From: Enterobacter sp. Ag1
GTDB lineage: Bacteria; Pseudomonadota; Gammaproteobacteria; Enterobacterales; Enterobacteriaceae
Assembly: GCA_000277545.1 (NCBI GenBank)
Contig: AKXM01000055.1
Coordinates: forward strand, 248,001-312,000
Reading direction: 5' to 3'
Length of the DNA: 64,000 nt
Shown here: positions 12,029 through 22,619 of the stretch, piece by piece
How the letters are laid out: the number at the start of each line of letters is the position of its first letter
Position numbering within the stretch: position 1 is the first letter of the stretch
Position numbers and translations under genes: made by a program
The notes under the pieces: generated by a model
What the model saw: the letters and a program-made list of their open reading frames with translations, nothing else
Databases searched by the model: none
What the model was told of the DNA's origin: nothing

Positions 12029-13702
12029 ATGACTGAATCTTTTGCTCAACTATTTGAAGAATCCCTTAAAACAATCGAAACCCGTCCGGGTTCCATCGTT
12101 CGTGGTGTTGTTGTTGCTATCGACAAAGACGTCGTTCTGGTTGATGCGGGCCTGAAATCTGAATCTGCAATTCCTGCAGAGCAGTTCAAAAACGCAGCCG
12201 GCGAACTGGAAATCCAGGTTGGTGACGAAGTTGACGTTGCGCTGGACGCAGTAGAAGACGGCTTCGGTGAAACTCTGCTGTCCCGTGAAAAAGCTAAACG
12301 TCACGAAGCTTGGATCACGCTGGAAAAAGCTTACGAAGAAGCTGAAACTGTGGTTGGTGTTATCAACGGCAAAGTTAAAGGTGGCTTCACTGTTGAGCTG
12401 AACGGTATTCGTGCGTTCCTGCCAGGTTCCCTGGTTGACGTTCGTCCAGTTCGCGACACTCTGCACCTCGAAGGCAAAGAGCTTGAGTTCAAAGTGATCA
12501 AGCTGGACCAGAAACGCAACAACGTTGTTGTTTCCCGTCGTGCGGTTATCGAGTCTGAGAACAGCGCAGAGCGCGATCAGCTGCTTGAAAACCTGCAAGA
12601 AGGCATGGAAGTTAAAGGTATCGTTAAGAACCTCACTGACTACGGTGCATTCGTTGACCTGGGTGGCGTTGATGGCCTGCTGCACATCACCGATATGGCA
12701 TGGAAACGCGTTAAGCATCCAAGCGAAATCGTGAACGTTGGCGACGAAATCACTGTTAAAGTGCTGAAGTTCGACCGCGAGCGTACTCGTGTTTCCCTCG
12801 GCCTGAAACAGCTGGGCGAAGATCCATGGGTAGCTATCGCTAAGCGTTATCCAGAAGGTACCAAACTGACTGGCCGCGTGACCAACCTGACCGACTACGG
12901 CTGCTTCGTTGAAATCGAAGAAGGCGTTGAAGGCCTGGTTCACGTTTCCGAAATGGATTGGACCAACAAAAACATCCACCCATCCAAAGTTGTTAACGTT
13001 GGTGATGTAGTGGAAGTTATGGTTCTGGATATCGACGAAGAACGTCGTCGTATCTCCCTGGGTCTGAAGCAGTGCAAAAACAACCCATGGCAGCAGTTCG
13101 CGGAAACCCACAACAAGGGTGACCGTGTTGAAGGTAAAATCAAGTCTATCACTGACTTCGGTATCTTCATCGGCCTGGACGGCGGCATCGACGGCCTGGT
13201 TCACCTGTCTGACATCTCCTGGAACGTTGCGGGCGAAGAAGCAGTACGTGAATACAAAAAAGGCGACGAAATTGCAGCCGTTGTTCTGCAGGTTGACGCA
13301 GAGCGTGAGCGTATCTCTCTGGGCGTTAAGCAGCTCGCAGAAGATCCGTTCAACAACTACGTTGCGCTGAACAAGAAAGGTACTATCGTTACTGGTAAAG
13401 TAACGGCAGTTGACGCGAAAGGTGCTACAGTTGAATTAGCAGATGGCGTAGAAGGCTACCTGCGTGCTTCTGAAGCTTCCCGTGACCGCGTTGAAGATGC
13501 AACTCTGGTTCTGAACGTTGGCGACGACGTTGAAGCTAAATTCACCGGCGTTGATCGTAAAAACCGTGTTGTTAGCCTGTCTGTTCGTGCTAAAGACGAA
13601 GCTGACGAGAAAGATGCAATTGCGACTGTTAACAACAAACAGGAAGAAGGCAACTTCTCTAACGCAATGGCTGAAGCATTCAAAGCAGCTAAAGGCGAGT
13701 AA
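12029..13702 (+). CDS. rpsA: RpsA, 30S ribosomal protein S1
   Basis: Largest protein of the small ribosomal subunit; it binds mRNA leaders and helps start translation. The 557 residues equal E. coli S1. Six S1 (OB-fold) repeats run from about residue 20 to 515. The last four are very clear, each with a G-x-V-x-x-[IL]-x-D-[YF]-G-x-F-[VI] pattern (for example [13 protein letters not shown] and [13 protein letters not shown]). Codon use is extremely biased towards abundant-tRNA codons, fitting very high expression. A 384-residue open frame on the opposite strand is an artefact of that bias. It is followed by a terminator and ihfB. Confidence 0.98.
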   Translation: MTESFAQLFEESLKTIETRPGSIVRGVVVAIDKDVVLVDAGLKSESAIPAEQFKNAAGELEIQVGDEVDVALDAVEDGFGETLLSREKAKRHEAWITLEKAYEEAETVVGVINGKVKGGFTVELNGIRAFLPGSLVDVRPVRDTLHLEGKELEFKVIKLDQKRNNVVVSRRAVIESENSAERDQLLENLQEGMEVKGIVKNLTDYGAFVDLGGVDGLLHITDMAWKRVKHPSEIVNVGDEITVKVLKFDRERTRVSLGLKQLGEDPWVAIAKRYPEGTKLTGRVTNLTDYGCFVEIEEGVEGLVHVSEMDWTNKNIHPSKVVNVGDVVEVMVLDIDEERRRISLGLKQCKNNPWQQFAETHNKGDRVEGKIKSITDFGIFIGLDGGIDGLVHLSDISWNVAGEEAVREYKKGDEIAAVVLQVDAERERISLGVKQLAEDPFNNYVALNKKGTIVTGKVTAVDAKGATVELADGVEGYLRASEASRDRVEDATLVLNVGDDVEAKFTGVDRKNRVVSLSVRAKDEADEKDAIATVNNKQEEGNFSNAMAEAFKAAKGE

Positions 13703-13745
13703 TCGTCCGAGCGTTGTATCCCGGCTTCTGCCAGGGTATAAAATC

Positions 13746-13768
13746 AGGGCGGCTTCGGCCGCCCTTGT
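13746..13768 (+). terminator. Hairpin terminator between rpsA and ihfB
   Basis: The stem GGGCGGC (13747-13753) / GCCGCCC (13758-13764) closes a TTCG tetraloop and is followed by a poor T-tract. It is a likely partial terminator. Confidence 0.65.
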
Positions 13769-13817
13769 TCGATTGAGAGCTGTAAGCTAATTTTCCTGAA
13801 AGGAAACCGGAGGAATC

Positions 13818-14102
13818 ATGACCAAGTCAGAATTGATCGAAAGACTTGCAACCCAGCAATCTCACATCCCTGCAAAAGCAGTAGAAGATGCGGTGAAGGA
13901 AATGCTGGAGCATATGGCCTCTACGCTCGCCGAGGGTGAACGTATTGAAATCCGGGGTTTCGGCAGTTTCTCCTTACACTATCGCGCTCCTCGCACCGGA
14001 CGTAACCCGAAAACCGGCGACAAAGTGGATCTGGAAGGTAAATACGTTCCACACTTTAAGCCAGGCAAAGAGTTGCGTGACCGCGCCAATATTTACGGCT
14101 AA
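13818..14102 (+). CDS. ihfB: IhfB, integration host factor beta subunit
   Basis: The beta chain of the heterodimeric DNA-bending protein IHF (with IhfA, encoded elsewhere), used in recombination, replication and promoter architecture. The 94 residues equal E. coli IhfB, with nearly identical sequence. The two-stranded arm with the intercalating proline is visible in [13 protein letters not shown] (about residues 56-68). A strong GGAGG ribosome site precedes the ATG. The gene is followed by a strong terminator and probably has its own promoter inside or after rpsA. Confidence 0.97.
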   Translation: MTKSELIERLATQQSHIPAKAVEDAVKEMLEHMASTLAEGERIEIRGFGSFSLHYRAPRTGRNPKTGDKVDLEGKYVPHFKPGKELRDRANIYG

Positions 14103-14118
14103 TTCCTTAGAGTTAGCA

Positions 14119-14152
14119 AAAATGGCACCTCAAATGAGGTGCCATTTTTTTT
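14119..14152 (+). terminator. Rho-independent terminator after ihfB
   Basis: The perfect 10-bp stem TGGCACCTCA (14123-14132) / TGAGGTGCCA (14135-14144) is followed by eight T, and the A-run before it could make it work in both directions. Confidence 0.93.
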
Positions 14153-14304
14153 ACTGATTTTGCTATTTTGCGAGCGCCTTCCTGAAGGTTAACGCAATAT
14201 TGTTAAGCCGGACTCATCGGAGTTCAGGCCATCACGTATTTCTCCAATTGCTTCCTGATTTAATCTCAAGATTCCCGCACACTTCCTGTAACAAGGAGGT
14301 GAAT

Positions 14305-16572
14305 GTGTTTTCTATTCCTGCCGTTGCTGGCGCCGTTCTGATTAGCGCTTTACCACTGTTATGGCTGTCGGTTATTCCAGAACAAAATGGGATTTTACTG
14401 TTCGTGGCGGCTGCACTGACATTGGCCTGTTTTTGGGGCCGTATCGTTTGGGTGCGCTATCTGGTGCTTTGCCTTTTTTTCTTGAGCTGGAACCTGTTGG
14501 GTGCGCGGCAAATGCTGGATATGTTCTCTGAGTTTGGGGAGAAACCGCTGACCGTACAGGTGAAAATTACGAGAAGTGATGGCGAAAAACGGCATGAACT
14601 GCGGATAGTCAAACGGGATGATCGTTACCTGTTTCCTGCGCCAGGCGTTGTATTGCGAAATAGCGTATTGCCTGAGCCTGTTTGTGAGGGGCAAACATGG
14701 TTAATGACGCTACGCCTTCGCCCGGTACATGGGCGTCTTAATGAAGGTATTTTTGACGGACAGCGCTATGCGCTTTCGCAGATGCTGCCGTTTAGTGGTC
14801 GGGTGTTGAAAGCAAGCCTTCTATCGGGCGGCTGTAATCTTCGAGGTAAATGGCTCCAACAAGCCAAAAATGCTACCGCTAATCTCCCGTGGCAGGGTGT
14901 GATTATCGCTCTGGGCTTTGGGGAGCGAATAGATGTCAGCGAAGACGTCAAAAAAATCATGCGTGATACCGGGACTGCACATCTGATGGCCATTTCTGGG
15001 CTGCATATTGCGTTAGCCGGTGGGATTGGCTGGCTGTTTGCTCGGGTTCTGCAATTTTGCCTGCCAGCTTCGATGATAGGGTTTCGTTTTCCCCTGGGGA
15101 TGAGTTTTAGCGTCGCGCTATTTTACACCTGGCTGTCAGGGATGAATCCGCCGGCGGTCAGAACCCAGGTTGGAATGGGCATTTGGGCAATATTACGTCT
15201 GAGCGGCAGAAAGTGGTCATCCTGGGATGTGTTGTTGTGCTGCGTCGCGGGCATTGTGTTTAGCGAACCGATGGCTATTTTGTCTGAAAGTCTTTGGCTT
15301 TCCGCGCTTGCGGTATGCGGGCTTATCTTTTGGTACCAGTGGGTGCCGCTGCCTCGCATGACGATAAATCGCTGGCTTCGGCCTTTTGCCGATCTGCTTT
15401 ATTTGCAAACAGGCATTACGCTGTTGCTCATTCCACTTCAGGTGATTTTATTTCACGGCATCAGTATGACTTCGCTGGCCGCTAATCTCTTCGCTGTGCC
15501 GTTGATTACCTTCGTTAGCGTGCCTTTCATTTTAGCCGGTATGGTGTTCGGAGAAGTCCCTGTCATTGGCGAGGTGCTTTGGTCACTGGCCGATAAATCA
15601 CTTGCAGGCGTATTCGGGTTACTGGCTGGGTTGCCGGATGGGTGGAAAGAACTCGATCGCCGTTATCAATTTCTGGCGTTCATTGCCTGGTGGACCATAG
15701 TGATATGGCGATTCGGTTTTTGGCGAAGCTCTTTCGCTACCGCCGCAGCAGTGTTGCTTATGATGATGTTTCCCTTTTGGCGTAAGCCGGAGGCCAATAG
15801 CTGGGCCGTCCATATGCTTGATGTGGGCCATGGGCTTGCCGTGGTTATTGAGCGTGAAGGGAAAGCGTTACTCTACGACACGGGCAACGCATGGCCAGGG
15901 GGAGACGCGGCTAAAACCGTGATTATTCCCTGGTTAAAATGGCGAAATCTTCATCCAGAGCAGGTCATTATTAGCCATGAACATCTTGATCATATCGGCG
16001 GCTTGAAAAGTCTTAAGCAGCAGTGGCCTGCTTTAAATATTCGTAGTCCTTTACGCTGGAAGGGACATGAGCCTTGCTTTCGTGGTCAACAATGGGCATG
16101 GCAGGAGATTCAATTCGATGTGCTGTGGCCACCCGAAGAGTATGAGGGAAGCAGCAACAATCGCTCTTGTGTGGTTAAAGTTAGTCACGGAGGATTCAGC
16201 CTTTTGCTTACGGGGGACCTGGAGGCGAATGCAGAATTGGCTATGCTGAGAAAACGGTGGCAAACGCTAGAAGCAAACGTCCTGCAGGTTCCACATCACG
16301 GGAGCCGAACTTCGTCCAGCGGCCCTTTACTGAGAGCCGTTTCAGGCAGCGTGGCACTGGCTTCTGCTTCCAGGTTTAACGCCTGGCGCTTACCGTCTTC
16401 AACAATTATTCATCGTTACCGGCAATACGGTTATCAGTGGCATGACACGGCACAATCAGGGCAGCTGACAATTGAAATAAAAGGTGATAAATGGCAAATC
16501 TCTGGCTTCAGAGAACAAATATTGCCCCGTTGGTATCATCAGTGGTTTGGCGTCACCCGAGATAATGGGTAG
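14305..16572 (+). CDS. ycaI: YcaI, ComEC/Rec2-type DNA uptake channel protein
   Basis: A polytopic membrane protein of the ComEC/Rec2 family, which in competent bacteria forms the inner-membrane channel for single-stranded DNA. Its role in Enterobacteriaceae is not settled. The 755-residue product (E. coli 754) has the Competence domain with many hydrophobic segments (about residues 180-480, including [15 protein letters not shown]). A C-terminal metallo-beta-lactamase-like domain shows HEHLDH, TGDLEA and VPHHGS. I chose GTG at 14305, because an ideal AAGGAGG ribosome site ends five bases before it and it gives the homologous length. A longer TTG start at 14200 has no support. It is upstream of msbA. 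Confidence 0.93.
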   Translation: MFSIPAVAGAVLISALPLLWLSVIPEQNGILLFVAAALTLACFWGRIVWVRYLVLCLFFLSWNLLGARQMLDMFSEFGEKPLTVQVKITRSDGEKRHELRIVKRDDRYLFPAPGVVLRNSVLPEPVCEGQTWLMTLRLRPVHGRLNEGIFDGQRYALSQMLPFSGRVLKASLLSGGCNLRGKWLQQAKNATANLPWQGVIIALGFGERIDVSEDVKKIMRDTGTAHLMAISGLHIALAGGIGWLFARVLQFCLPASMIGFRFPLGMSFSVALFYTWLSGMNPPAVRTQVGMGIWAILRLSGRKWSSWDVLLCCVAGIVFSEPMAILSESLWLSALAVCGLIFWYQWVPLPRMTINRWLRPFADLLYLQTGITLLLIPLQVILFHGISMTSLAANLFAVPLITFVSVPFILAGMVFGEVPVIGEVLWSLADKSLAGVFGLLAGLPDGWKELDRRYQFLAFIAWWTIVIWRFGFWRSSFATAAAVLLMMMFPFWRKPEANSWAVHMLDVGHGLAVVIEREGKALLYDTGNAWPGGDAAKTVIIPWLKWRNLHPEQVIISHEHLDHIGGLKSLKQQWPALNIRSPLRWKGHEPCFRGQQWAWQEIQFDVLWPPEEYEGSSNNRSCVVKVSHGGFSLLLTGDLEANAELAMLRKRWQTLEANVLQVPHHGSRTSSSGPLLRAVSGSVALASASRFNAWRLPSSTIIHRYRQYGYQWHDTAQSGQLTIEIKGDKWQISGFREQILPRWYHQWFGVTRDNG

Positions 16573-16609
16573 AATATGCGGCTATTTCATAAAAGGCTGG
16601 TTCGACTTA

Positions 16610-18358
16610 ATGCAGAACGATAAAGATCTCTCCACATGGCAGACTTTCCGCCGGCTCTGGCCGATGATTTCCCCCTTTAGAACGGGTCTGATTGTGTCTG
16701 GGATAGCGTTAATCCTCAATGCGGCGAGTGATACCTACATGCTTTCGCTGCTTAAACCATTACTGGATGATGGTTTTGGTAAAACGGACTCTTCTGTACT
16801 GCTATGGATGCCAGTGGCCGTGATTGCGTTGATGCTGCTGCGCGGCGTGACCAGCTATGTTTCAAGCTACTGTATTTCATGGGTGTCAGGTATGGTGGTC
16901 ATGAACATGCGTCGCCGACTGTTCAGCCACATGATGGGGATGCCGGTTTCATTCTTCGACCAGCAGTCCACCGGGACGTTACTCTCCCGTATTACCTATG
17001 ATTCTGAGCAGGTTGCCTCTTCCTCTTCCGGCGCGCTGATCACCGTTGTCCGTGAGGGAGCATCAATTATTGGCCTGTTTATATTGATGTTCTGGTACAG
17101 CTGGCAGCTTTCAGTGATCCTGATCGTGTTGGCACCGGTTGTGTCTTTTGCCATTCGCTTCGTCTCTAAGCGCTTCCGTAATATCAGCAAAAACATGCAG
17201 AACACCATGGGGCAGGTGACAACCAGCGCAGAGCAGATGCTGAAGGGGCACAAAGAAGTGCTTATTTTCGGCGGCCAGCAGGTAGAAACCGACCGCTTTG
17301 ACAAAGTCAGTAACCGCATGCGTAATCAGGGGATGAAGCTGGTTTCAGCCTCTTCTATCTCTGATCCGATTATTCAGCTTATTGCTTCCCTTGCGTTGGC
17401 CTTTGTGCTTTATGCCGCCAGCTTCCCTAGCGTGATGGAAACCCTGACAGCCGGCACCATTACCGTGGTGTTCTCCTCCATGATTGCGCTAATGCGTCCG
17501 CTTAAGTCACTGACTAACGTCAACGCTCAATTCCAGCGCGGGATGGCAGCGTGCCAAACGCTGTTCTCTATCCTTGACTCTGAGCAGGAAAAGGACGGTG
17601 GCAAACTGGTCATCGATCGTTCTAAAGGTGACGTTGAATTCCGCAATGTGACCTTCACCTATCCAGGCCGTGATGTCCCGGCGCTGCGCAATATCAACCT
17701 GACCATTCCAGCAGGAAAAACCGTTGCGCTGGTAGGGCGTTCAGGTTCGGGTAAATCGACGATTGCCAGCCTGATCACGCGTTTCTACGAGCAGCAGGAA
17801 GGTGCCATCCTGATTGACGGGCACGACATACGCGAATACACCCTTGCGTCTCTGCGTAATCAGGTGGGGCTGGTGTCGCAAAATGTTCATCTCTTTAACG
17901 ATACCGTGGCGAATAATATTGCCTACGCCCGTACCGGCGAGTATTCCCGTGAAGATATCGAAAAGGCCGCGCGCATGGCTTACGCGATGGACTTCATTAG
18001 CAAAATGGACAACGGGCTGGATACCATTATCGGTGAAAATGGTGTGCTGCTGTCTGGTGGCCAGCGTCAGCGTATCGCTATCGCTCGCGCGCTGCTGCGT
18101 GACAGCCCCATCCTGATCCTGGATGAAGCAACCTCTGCGCTCGACACGGAGTCGGAGCGCGCGATTCAATCTGCCCTGGATGAACTGCAAAAAAACCGCA
18201 CATCACTGGTGATTGCTCACCGTCTGTCGACGATTGAGCAGGCTGATGAAATCGTGGTGGTGGAAGATGGTTGTATCGTCGAACGCGGGCCTCACCTGGA
18301 GCTGCTGGCCCATCGTGGCGTCTATGCCCAGCTACATAAGATGCAATTCGGCGAATGA
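16610..18358 (+). CDS. msbA: MsbA, lipid A-core flippase (ABC exporter)
   Basis: An inner-membrane ATP-driven flippase that moves lipid A-core to the outer leaflet; essential for LPS export. The 582 residues equal E. coli MsbA. Six N-terminal membrane helices (about residues 20-310) are followed by an ATPase domain with Walker [10 protein letters not shown], signature LSGGQRQR and Walker [13 protein letters not shown]. The ATG at 16610 gives the homologous start [10 protein letters not shown]; the longer open frame would overlap ycaI. The stop overlaps the lpxK start by four bases (ATGA), so the two are translationally coupled. Confidence 0.97.
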   Translation: MQNDKDLSTWQTFRRLWPMISPFRTGLIVSGIALILNAASDTYMLSLLKPLLDDGFGKTDSSVLLWMPVAVIALMLLRGVTSYVSSYCISWVSGMVVMNMRRRLFSHMMGMPVSFFDQQSTGTLLSRITYDSEQVASSSSGALITVVREGASIIGLFILMFWYSWQLSVILIVLAPVVSFAIRFVSKRFRNISKNMQNTMGQVTTSAEQMLKGHKEVLIFGGQQVETDRFDKVSNRMRNQGMKLVSASSISDPIIQLIASLALAFVLYAASFPSVMETLTAGTITVVFSSMIALMRPLKSLTNVNAQFQRGMAACQTLFSILDSEQEKDGGKLVIDRSKGDVEFRNVTFTYPGRDVPALRNINLTIPAGKTVALVGRSGSGKSTIASLITRFYEQQEGAILIDGHDIREYTLASLRNQVGLVSQNVHLFNDTVANNIAYARTGEYSREDIEKAARMAYAMDFISKMDNGLDTIIGENGVLLSGGQRQRIAIARALLRDSPILILDEATSALDTESERAIQSALDELQKNRTSLVIAHRLSTIEQADEIVVVEDGCIVERGPHLELLAHRGVYAQLHKMQFGE

Positions 18359-19338
18359 TAGAGCGTATCTGGTCGGGAAAATCACCTCTCTACCTGCTGC
18401 TGTTGCCGCTTTCCTGGCTTTATGGCCTGGTGAGCGGCGTTATTCGCCTGTCTTACCGTATTGGTCTGCGTGCCATATGGCGTGCCCCTGTACCTGTGGT
18501 GGTCGTTGGAAACCTGACGGCGGGGGGAAACGGGAAAACCCCCGTTGTTATCTGGCTTGTGGAACAGCTACAGCAGCGTGGCGTGCGAGTTGGGGTTGTG
18601 TCCCGGGGCTACGGCGGAAAAGCGGCAGCGTACCCTTTGCTGCTTGACGCAAAAACCACACCTTCCGAAGCGGGAGACGAACCGGTACTTATTTTTCAAC
18701 GCACCGGAGCGCCCGTCGCCGTTGCGCCAAAGCGTAGCGAGGCTGTAAAAGCCCTCATCGCGGCTAAAGCTCCGCAAATCATCATTACCGACGATGGCCT
18801 GCAGCATTATGCTCTAGGGCGTGATAAAGAAATCGTTGTGATCGACGGGGCCCGCAGATTCGGTAATGGCTGGTGGTTACCTGCCGGGCCAATGCGCGAA
18901 AGAGCCGGGCGTCTGCGCAGCGTGGACGCAATTATCGTCAATGGTGGGGAACCGCAGACTGGTGAAATCGCCATGCGCTTGAAGCCCGGGCTCGCCATTA
19001 ACGTACTCACCGGTGAACGCCGGCCGGTCACCGATTTTACTGACGTTGTGGCTATGGCCGGTATTGGCCATCCGCCGCGTTTCTTTGCCACGCTTGCGCA
19101 ATGCGGTATTACGCCGGTGAAAACCGTTGCGCTGGCCGATCATCAGGCAATTACCGAACAGGATATGTTAGCTATCGCGACGGCGGAGCAAGTCGTACTG
19201 ATGACGGAAAAAGATGCAGTAAAATGCCGTGCGTTTGCCGGGGGGCATACAAACTGGTGGTATCTGCCGGTTGATGCGCAGCTTGATTCACCTCTCGCGG
19301 AAACTCTCCTCAAGCAATTACTGGCGCTGGTGCGTTAA
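18355..19338 (+). CDS. lpxK: LpxK, tetraacyldisaccharide 4'-kinase
   Basis: Phosphorylates the 4' position of the lipid A precursor at the inner face of the inner membrane. The 327 residues match E. coli LpxK (328). The unusual P-loop is [14 protein letters not shown] (about residues 51-64), and the VTDDGLQHY-type motif appears as [14 protein letters not shown]. An N-terminal hydrophobic helix (about residues 10-27) anchors it. Its start overlaps the msbA stop by four bases, linking lipid A phosphorylation to the flippase that moves the product. Confidence 0.96.
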   Translation: MIERIWSGKSPLYLLLLPLSWLYGLVSGVIRLSYRIGLRAIWRAPVPVVVVGNLTAGGNGKTPVVIWLVEQLQQRGVRVGVVSRGYGGKAAAYPLLLDAKTTPSEAGDEPVLIFQRTGAPVAVAPKRSEAVKALIAAKAPQIIITDDGLQHYALGRDKEIVVIDGARRFGNGWWLPAGPMRERAGRLRSVDAIIVNGGEPQTGEIAMRLKPGLAINVLTGERRPVTDFTDVVAMAGIGHPPRFFATLAQCGITPVKTVALADHQAITEQDMLAIATAEQVVLMTEKDAVKCRAFAGGHTNWWYLPVDAQLDSPLAETLLKQLLALVR

Positions 19339-19381
19339 TCTCTGCGGCACCGGTTTTTCGTTCGTTGATTACAGGTGTGCC

Positions 19382-20614
19382 ATGACCGTTTCACAACTTT
19401 CATTACGAGCAGCCCGAAATCTCCACCTTGCGGCCCAGGGATTACTTCAAAAGCCTCGTCGTCGTGCACGGCCCTCTGACGTTGCCGACGCGATTTCCCG
19501 CATGTCGCTGCTGCAAATTGACACCATTAATATTGTTGCCCGCAGCCCTTACCTCGTCTTGTTCAGTCGCCTTGGTCAGTATGAATCTGGCTGGCTTGAT
19601 AGTGCCCTGGTGAGCGGTGAGCTAATCGAATACTGGGCGCATGAAGCCTGTTTTTTGCCGAAAAAAGATTTTGCGCTCATTCGCCACCGGATGCTGAGCC
19701 CTGAAAACATGGGCTGGAAATACCGTCCCGAATGGATGAATGAGCATGCGGAAGATATCAGCCAGCTGCTCGCTTATATCAAAGACAATGGCCCCGTCCG
19801 TTCAGCTGATTTTGAGCATCCACGCAAAGGCGCGAGCGGCTGGTGGGAATGGAAGCCACAGAAAAAACATCTTGAGGGGTTATTTACCGCCGGACAGGTG
19901 ATGGTGACGGAACGGCGTAATTTTCAAAGAGTTTACGATTTAACCCAGCGCGTTATGCCGCACTGGAACGATGCCTTGCATCTGATTGAGCAGCCCGAGG
20001 CTGAGTTACTCATGCTGGAAAACAGCGCCCGTAGCCTGGGGATCTTCCGTCCGGAATGGCTCACTGATTACTACCGACTGAAAAATATTGCGTTAAAGCC
20101 CCTGATAGAAAGCTGGCTTTCATCGGGCAATGTCATTCGCGTCCAGGCCGATAAACTGGGCGATATGCTGCTGCATCATTCGCTGCTACCGCTGCTTGAA
20201 AAAGCGCAGCAAAATCAGCTTAACGCTACCCACAGCGCCGTGCTTTCACCGTTTGACCCGGTCGTTTGGGATCGTCGCAGAGCAGAGGTGCTGTTTAACT
20301 TTTCCTATCGACTGGAATGCTATACCCCAGCGGAAAAGCGTCGCTATGGTTATTTTGTTTTACCGCTGCTGCACAAAGGGGCGCTGGTGGGCAGGATAGA
20401 CGCCAAAATGCACCGTAAGCAGGGGGAGCTGGAGGTCATAAGCCTCTATCTGGAAGAGGGCATAAAAAACACCGACGCCTTGCAGGCAGGTCTGCGTGGT
20501 GCACTGACGGAATTTGCGCGCTGGCAATCCGCGACGCATCTTACCCTGGGTATTTTGCCCGCAGAATTAAGAGAAAGCTGGGGCACTGGCTGGGAAATGG
20601 CCCCGGCTGGCTAG
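19382..20614 (+). CDS. ycaQ: YcaQ, DNA interstrand-crosslink glycosylase
   Basis: A winged-helix DNA glycosylase (HTH_42 family) that unhooks nitrogen-mustard type interstrand cross-links by removing alkylated bases. The product is 410 residues, the E. coli length. The catalytic QxD signature is visible in SRMSLLQIDTINIVAR near residue 37-50, and the conserved LSPFDPVVWDR segment is near residue 285. The ATG at 19382 gives the homologous start; an open frame from further upstream overlaps lpxK and has no support. It lies 43 bases after lpxK and 48 before ycaR. Confidence 0.94.
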   Translation: MTVSQLSLRAARNLHLAAQGLLQKPRRRARPSDVADAISRMSLLQIDTINIVARSPYLVLFSRLGQYESGWLDSALVSGELIEYWAHEACFLPKKDFALIRHRMLSPENMGWKYRPEWMNEHAEDISQLLAYIKDNGPVRSADFEHPRKGASGWWEWKPQKKHLEGLFTAGQVMVTERRNFQRVYDLTQRVMPHWNDALHLIEQPEAELLMLENSARSLGIFRPEWLTDYYRLKNIALKPLIESWLSSGNVIRVQADKLGDMLLHHSLLPLLEKAQQNQLNATHSAVLSPFDPVVWDRRRAEVLFNFSYRLECYTPAEKRRYGYFVLPLLHKGALVGRIDAKMHRKQGELEVISLYLEEGIKNTDALQAGLRGALTEFARWQSATHLTLGILPAELRESWGTGWEMAPAG

Positions 20615-20662
20615 TCATTTATGCTATTCTGGTGCCGTTGATGGCACTCATCTGGAGTAATT

Positions 20663-20845
20663 ATGGAAAGTCGTTTACTTGAAATCATTGCCTGCCCGGT
20701 CTGTAACGGCAAGCTCTACTATAACCAGGAAAAGCAAGAGCTTATCTGCAAGCCTGATGGCCTGGCATACCCGCTGCGTGATGGCATTCCAGTTCTGCTG
20801 GAAAGTGAAGCCCGGACGCTGACTTCAGACGAGACCAACCCATGA
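20663..20845 (+). CDS. ycaR: YcaR, UPF0434/Trm112-like small protein
   Basis: A 60-residue cytosolic protein of the UPF0434 family with a Trm112-like fold; function unknown. An N-terminal CPVC pair and a further Cys (ELICKPDG) suggest a degenerate zinc-ribbon. A GGAG ribosome site precedes the ATG. Its stop overlaps the kdsB start by four bases, so expression is coupled to Kdo activation, but no biochemical link is known. Confidence 0.94.
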   Translation: MESRLLEIIACPVCNGKLYYNQEKQELICKPDGLAYPLRDGIPVLLESEARTLTSDETNP

Positions 20846-21588
20846 GTTTTGTCGCCATTATTCCCGCTCGCTATGCGTCCACGCGTCTGCCGGGTAAGCC
20901 TTTAAAAGAGATTAACGGCAAAGCAATGGTGCTGCATGTTCTGGACCGCGCGCGCGAATCAGGTGCGGAACGTATCATTGTCGCGACCGATCACCCGGAA
21001 GTTGCACGAGTCGTCGAAGCTGCGGGAGGAGAAGTCTGCCTGACCAGCCCCGATCATCAGTCCGGCACTGAACGCCTGGCAGAAGTTATTGAGAAATGTG
21101 GCTTCAGCGACGACACGGTGATCGTGAACGTGCAGGGCGATGAGCCAATGATCCCCCCGGTGATTATTCAGCAGGTTGCTAACAACGTCGCGAACAGCAA
21201 AGCTGGCATGGCGACCCTCGCAGTACCCATTGAATCTGCGGAAGAAGCGTTTAATCCGAATGCGGTAAAAGTGGTCATGGATGCGCAGGGCTACGCGCTT
21301 TATTTCTCACGCGCCACGATTCCGTGGGATCGCGAGCGTTTTGCCGCTTCACGTGAAGAGATTGGCGATACCTTCCTGCGTCATATAGGCATCTATGGCT
21401 ACCGCGCTGGTTTCATCCGTCGCTACGTCAGCTGGGCACCGAGCCAGCTTGAACAAATCGAAATGCTTGAACAGCTGCGCGTCTTGTGGAACGGCGAAAA
21501 AATACATGTTGCCGTGGCGAAAGCCATCCCAAGTATTGGTGTGGACACCCCAGAAGATCTTGAACGCGTCCGTCTGGCAATGCGCTAA
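20842..21588 (+). CDS. kdsB: KdsB, CMP-Kdo synthetase
   Basis: Activates 3-deoxy-manno-octulosonate with CTP to give CMP-Kdo, the donor for the LPS inner core. The 248 residues equal E. coli KdsB. The nucleotidyltransferase signature is [15 protein letters not shown] at residues 6-20; [11 protein letters not shown] holds the Mg-binding Asp. The start overlaps ycaR by four bases. A strong terminator follows, ending the msbA-lpxK-ycaQ-ycaR-kdsB run. Confidence 0.97.
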   Translation: MSFVAIIPARYASTRLPGKPLKEINGKAMVLHVLDRARESGAERIIVATDHPEVARVVEAAGGEVCLTSPDHQSGTERLAEVIEKCGFSDDTVIVNVQGDEPMIPPVIIQQVANNVANSKAGMATLAVPIESAEEAFNPNAVKVVMDAQGYALYFSRATIPWDRERFAASREEIGDTFLRHIGIYGYRAGFIRRYVSWAPSQLEQIEMLEQLRVLWNGEKIHVAVAKAIPSIGVDTPEDLERVRLAMR

Positions 21589-21610
21589 TTCACCTTCAGC
21601 GTGAACAATC

Positions 21611-21640
21611 AAACCGGCTAACCAGGCCGGTTTTTCTTTT
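21611..21640 (+). terminator. Rho-independent terminator after kdsB
   Basis: AAACCGGC (21611-21618) pairs with GCCGGTTT (21626-21633) and runs into a long T-tract. Confidence 0.9.
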
Positions 21641-21725
21641 TCTGAAACCCAATTGATCTGGAGTGGTGACAACTTCGCCTGGTGCGCTCATTATTAAATC
21701 AACAGTATTACCAGGGGAAATCGGT

Positions 21726-22619
21726 ATGGAATTGCTGCGTAAGGAGCTAAGTCACCTGCTGGGTGAGAAGTTAAGCCGTATTGAGTGCATTAGCGAACAT
21801 GCGGAAACTGCACTTTGGTCGCTCTATGACAGCGGCGGTCACGCAATGCCGCTGCTCGCCAAAAGCTTTACCTCGCCGGGCCTGGCGACTCAGTTGGCCT
21901 GGAAAATGTCGATGCTGGCGCGTTCAGGCACCGTCCGCATGCCGGTGGTCTACGGCGTGTTGACTCACGAAGAACATCCTGGCCCGGACGTTTTACTGAT
22001 GGAGCGCCTGCGAGGGGTTCCCGGTGAAGCACCAACCCGAACGCCTAACCGCTGGGAGCAGCTCAAAGACCAGATTGTTGAGGGGCTCTTAGCCTGGCAT
22101 CGCGTGGACAGCAGCGGCTGTGTGGGAAACGTCGACAGCACTCAGGAAAACATCTGGCCGCACTGGTACCGCCAGCGAATCGAAGAGCTCTGGACTACGC
22201 TCAATCAGTACCAGAACACCGGGTTAACCATGCAGGATAAACGTATTCTGTTTCGTACCCGAGAATGTCTGCCGCGTATGTTCGAAGACTTCAGCGATAA
22301 CTGCGTGCTTATTCACGGCAATTTTTCCCTTCGCAGCATGCTCAAGGATTCTCGTAGCGATCAATTGCTGGCGATGGTTAACCCCGGGGTTATGCTTTGG
22401 GCGCCGCGAGAATATGAGCTGTTTCGCCTGGCTGAGCCAGGTCAGGCCGAAAGCCTGCTTTGGCACTATTTGCAGCGCGCCCCGGTTGCCGAATCTTTCC
22501 TCTGGCGGCGCTGGCTATATGTGCTGTGGGATGAGGTAGCACACCTGCTGCAAACCGGCCGACTGAACCGGCCGGTGTTTGACAACGCCTCTAAGTCATT
22601 GCTGCCCTGGCTCTCCTGA
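21726..22619 (+). CDS. ycbJ: YcbJ, kinase-fold protein of unknown function
   Basis: A 297-residue protein equal in length to E. coli YcbJ, related to the aminoglycoside phosphotransferase/protein-kinase-like fold; its substrate is unknown. NCVLIHGNFSLRSML (about residue 197) resembles the catalytic loop of that fold, with HGN where active kinases usually have HGD. I chose the ATG at 21726 because an AGGGGA ribosome site precedes it and it gives the E. coli start; the open frame extends 21 codons upstream. Its 3' end overlaps the convergent elyC coding sequence by 24 bases. Confidence 0.9.
   Translation: MELLRKELSHLLGEKLSRIECISEHAETALWSLYDSGGHAMPLLAKSFTSPGLATQLAWKMSMLARSGTVRMPVVYGVLTHEEHPGPDVLLMERLRGVPGEAPTRTPNRWEQLKDQIVEGLLAWHRVDSSGCVGNVDSTQENIWPHWYRQRIEELWTTLNQYQNTGLTMQDKRILFRTRECLPRMFEDFSDNCVLIHGNFSLRSMLKDSRSDQLLAMVNPGVMLWAPREYELFRLAEPGQAESLLWHYLQRAPVAESFLWRRWLYVLWDEVAHLLQTGRLNRPVFDNASKSLLPWLS

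Noticed and set aside
12050-13204. 384-codon open frame antisense to rpsA, and similar long antisense frames opposite pepN (42970-44130) and mukB (29058-29882)
   Set aside because: They are shadows of highly biased codon use in very conserved genes; the sense frames match known proteins end to end.
12600-13570. Apparent repeats within rpsA
   Set aside because: These are the S1 protein domains, similar at amino-acid level; they are not DNA repeats, CRISPR units or a tandem duplication.
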